The position numbers and the translations under genes were made by a program. Shown here one piece after another: positions 14,636 through 15,108 of a stretch of DNA of 15,108 bases; the first letter of the stretch is position 1, and the number at the start of each line of letters is the position of its first letter. The notes beneath the pieces were generated by a model. The model had not been told where the DNA came from. It saw nothing but the letters and a program-made list of their open reading frames with translations, and did no database searches. Source of the stretch: Candidatus Nitrosymbiomonas sp. (GTDB taxonomy: Bacteria > Sysuimicrobiota > Sysuimicrobiia > Sysuimicrobiales > Humicultoraceae); NCBI GenBank assembly GCA_020724185.1, contig DYHL01000015.1, forward strand, positions 1,590 through 16,697, read 5' to 3'.

Positions 14636-14651
14636 TCCCGGGAGGTAGCCG

Positions 14652-14945
14652 ATGGCAATTGACAGGGCAACCGTCGAGCACGTGGCGCGCCTGGCGCGTC
14701 TGGCACTGACCGACGAGGAGCGCGAACGGTTCGTCGGGCAACTCGGCCGCATCCTCGAGCACTGCGCGCGGCTGGACGCCCTCTCGATCGAGGGCGTGCC
14801 CCCGACGTCGCACGTGCTCCCCATCGTCAACGTGCTCCGAGAGGATCTGCCGGCGCCCTCCATCTCGCGCAACGAGGTCCTGGCGCAGGCCCCCGCCCAC
14901 GAGCAGGGGTTCTTCCGAGTTCCGCGGGTACTCGAGGCGGAGTAG
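14652..14945 (+). CDS. gatC: Asp-tRNA(Asn)/Glu-tRNA(Gln) amidotransferase subunit C
   Basis: This 97-residue GatC is the small subunit that wraps between GatA and GatB and stabilises the complex converting mischarged Glu-tRNA(Gln) and/or Asp-tRNA(Asn) to the amidated forms. It has the family's usual length and pattern: VEHVARLARLALTDEERERF at 9-28, a QLGRILEH helix, GVPPTSHV (53-60), VLREDLPAPSISR and a terminal GFFRVPRVLEAE. GGGAGGT lies about 5 nt before ATG 14652. It begins 16 bp after permease C3 with no terminator visible, so at least some read-through from the transporter unit is expected. gatA follows after 11 bp. Confidence 0.95.
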   Translation: MAIDRATVEHVARLARLALTDEERERFVGQLGRILEHCARLDALSIEGVPPTSHVLPIVNVLREDLPAPSISRNEVLAQAPAHEQGFFRVPRVLEAE

Positions 14946-14956
14946 GGGCGGTCAGG

Positions 14957-15108
14957 ATGGCCCCAACCGTCTGGGAGTCCGCGCGAGCCTTGAAGACCGC
15001 CTATGCCGCTGGGACGCTGCGGCCCTCGGAGATCGTCGCTGCGGCGCTCGACCGGATCGCGCTGCGCGATTCCGAGCTGCACGCCTTTCTCCACCTGGAC
15101 ACGGAGCG
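14957..15108 (+). CDS. gatA: Asp-tRNA(Asn)/Glu-tRNA(Gln) amidotransferase subunit A, 5' end only
   Basis: The first 50 codons are visible and the frame is open to the window edge. The peptide starts MAPTVWESARALKTAYAAGT and continues LRPSEIVAAALDRIALRDSE, then LHAFLHLDTE. This is the helical N-terminus typical of GatA, the amidase-signature subunit that releases ammonia from glutamine. The catalytic Ser-cisSer-Lys region lies beyond the window. The position 11 bp after gatC supports the call strongly, since the order gatC-gatA is common. ATG 14957 has only a weak GTCAGG ribosome site, so coupling to gatC is likely. Confidence 0.88.
   Translation, partial: MAPTVWESARALKTAYAAGTLRPSEIVAAALDRIALRDSELHAFLHLDTE

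Noticed and set aside
13529..15094. A 521-codon open frame on the minus strand across B3, C3, gatC and gatA
   Set aside because: It crosses four genes with clear family motifs and encodes low-complexity sequence; similar antisense frames at 2736-3872 and 11436-12653 are rejected for the same reason.

Overview
The window is a high-GC bacterial chromosomal segment with every recognisable gene on the + strand. It is an island of Opp/Dpp-type (peptide/nickel/opine family) ABC importer genes that runs straight into gatC and gatA, which encode the tRNA-dependent amidotransferase. The genus cannot be named from this sequence. All three substrate-binding proteins have Sec type I signal peptides without a lipobox cysteine, which fits a diderm with a periplasm better than a monoderm. 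GatCA suggests that Asn-tRNA and/or Gln-tRNA is made by transamidation.

Layout. (1) 1-2666: a hairpin at the left edge, permease B1, permease C1 (with an unusually long extracytoplasmic loop) and a small single-pass membrane protein of unknown function. The binding protein for this pair is probably just left of the window. (2) 2703-3107: an AT-rich promoter/operator patch with two 16-bp direct repeats spaced 20 bp apart, then a small helix-turn-helix protein with a very short or absent leader. (3) 3202-10722: a six-gene run of binding protein 1, permease B2, permease C2, binding protein 2 (a paralogue of protein 1), ATPase D and ATPase F. (4) 10723-10841: a terminator-like hairpin, an extended -10 promoter candidate and a 15-bp tandem repeat. 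(5) 10842-14635: a third binding protein with its own B3/C3 permease pair but no ATPase. (6) 14652-15108: gatC and the first 50 codons of gatA, only 16 bp after the last permease gene.

How it may work together. Three permease pairs and at least three binding proteins are encoded, but only one pair of ATPases is visible. The DppD/DppF pair may energise several permease/binding-protein modules; this is inference. Strong hairpins without a T-tract stand between binding protein and permease B in two visible cases. A third, at position 1, sits in the equivalent place before B1. They probably keep binding-protein mRNA in excess over permease mRNA. The HTH protein is the only visible candidate regulator.

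I found no CRISPR array, transposase, tRNA, rRNA, phage gene or obvious new defence or biosynthetic system. Every intergenic gap is shorter than 150 bp. The most interesting parts are the repeats upstream of the HTH gene, the unknown membrane protein, the hairpins and the asymmetric module count.
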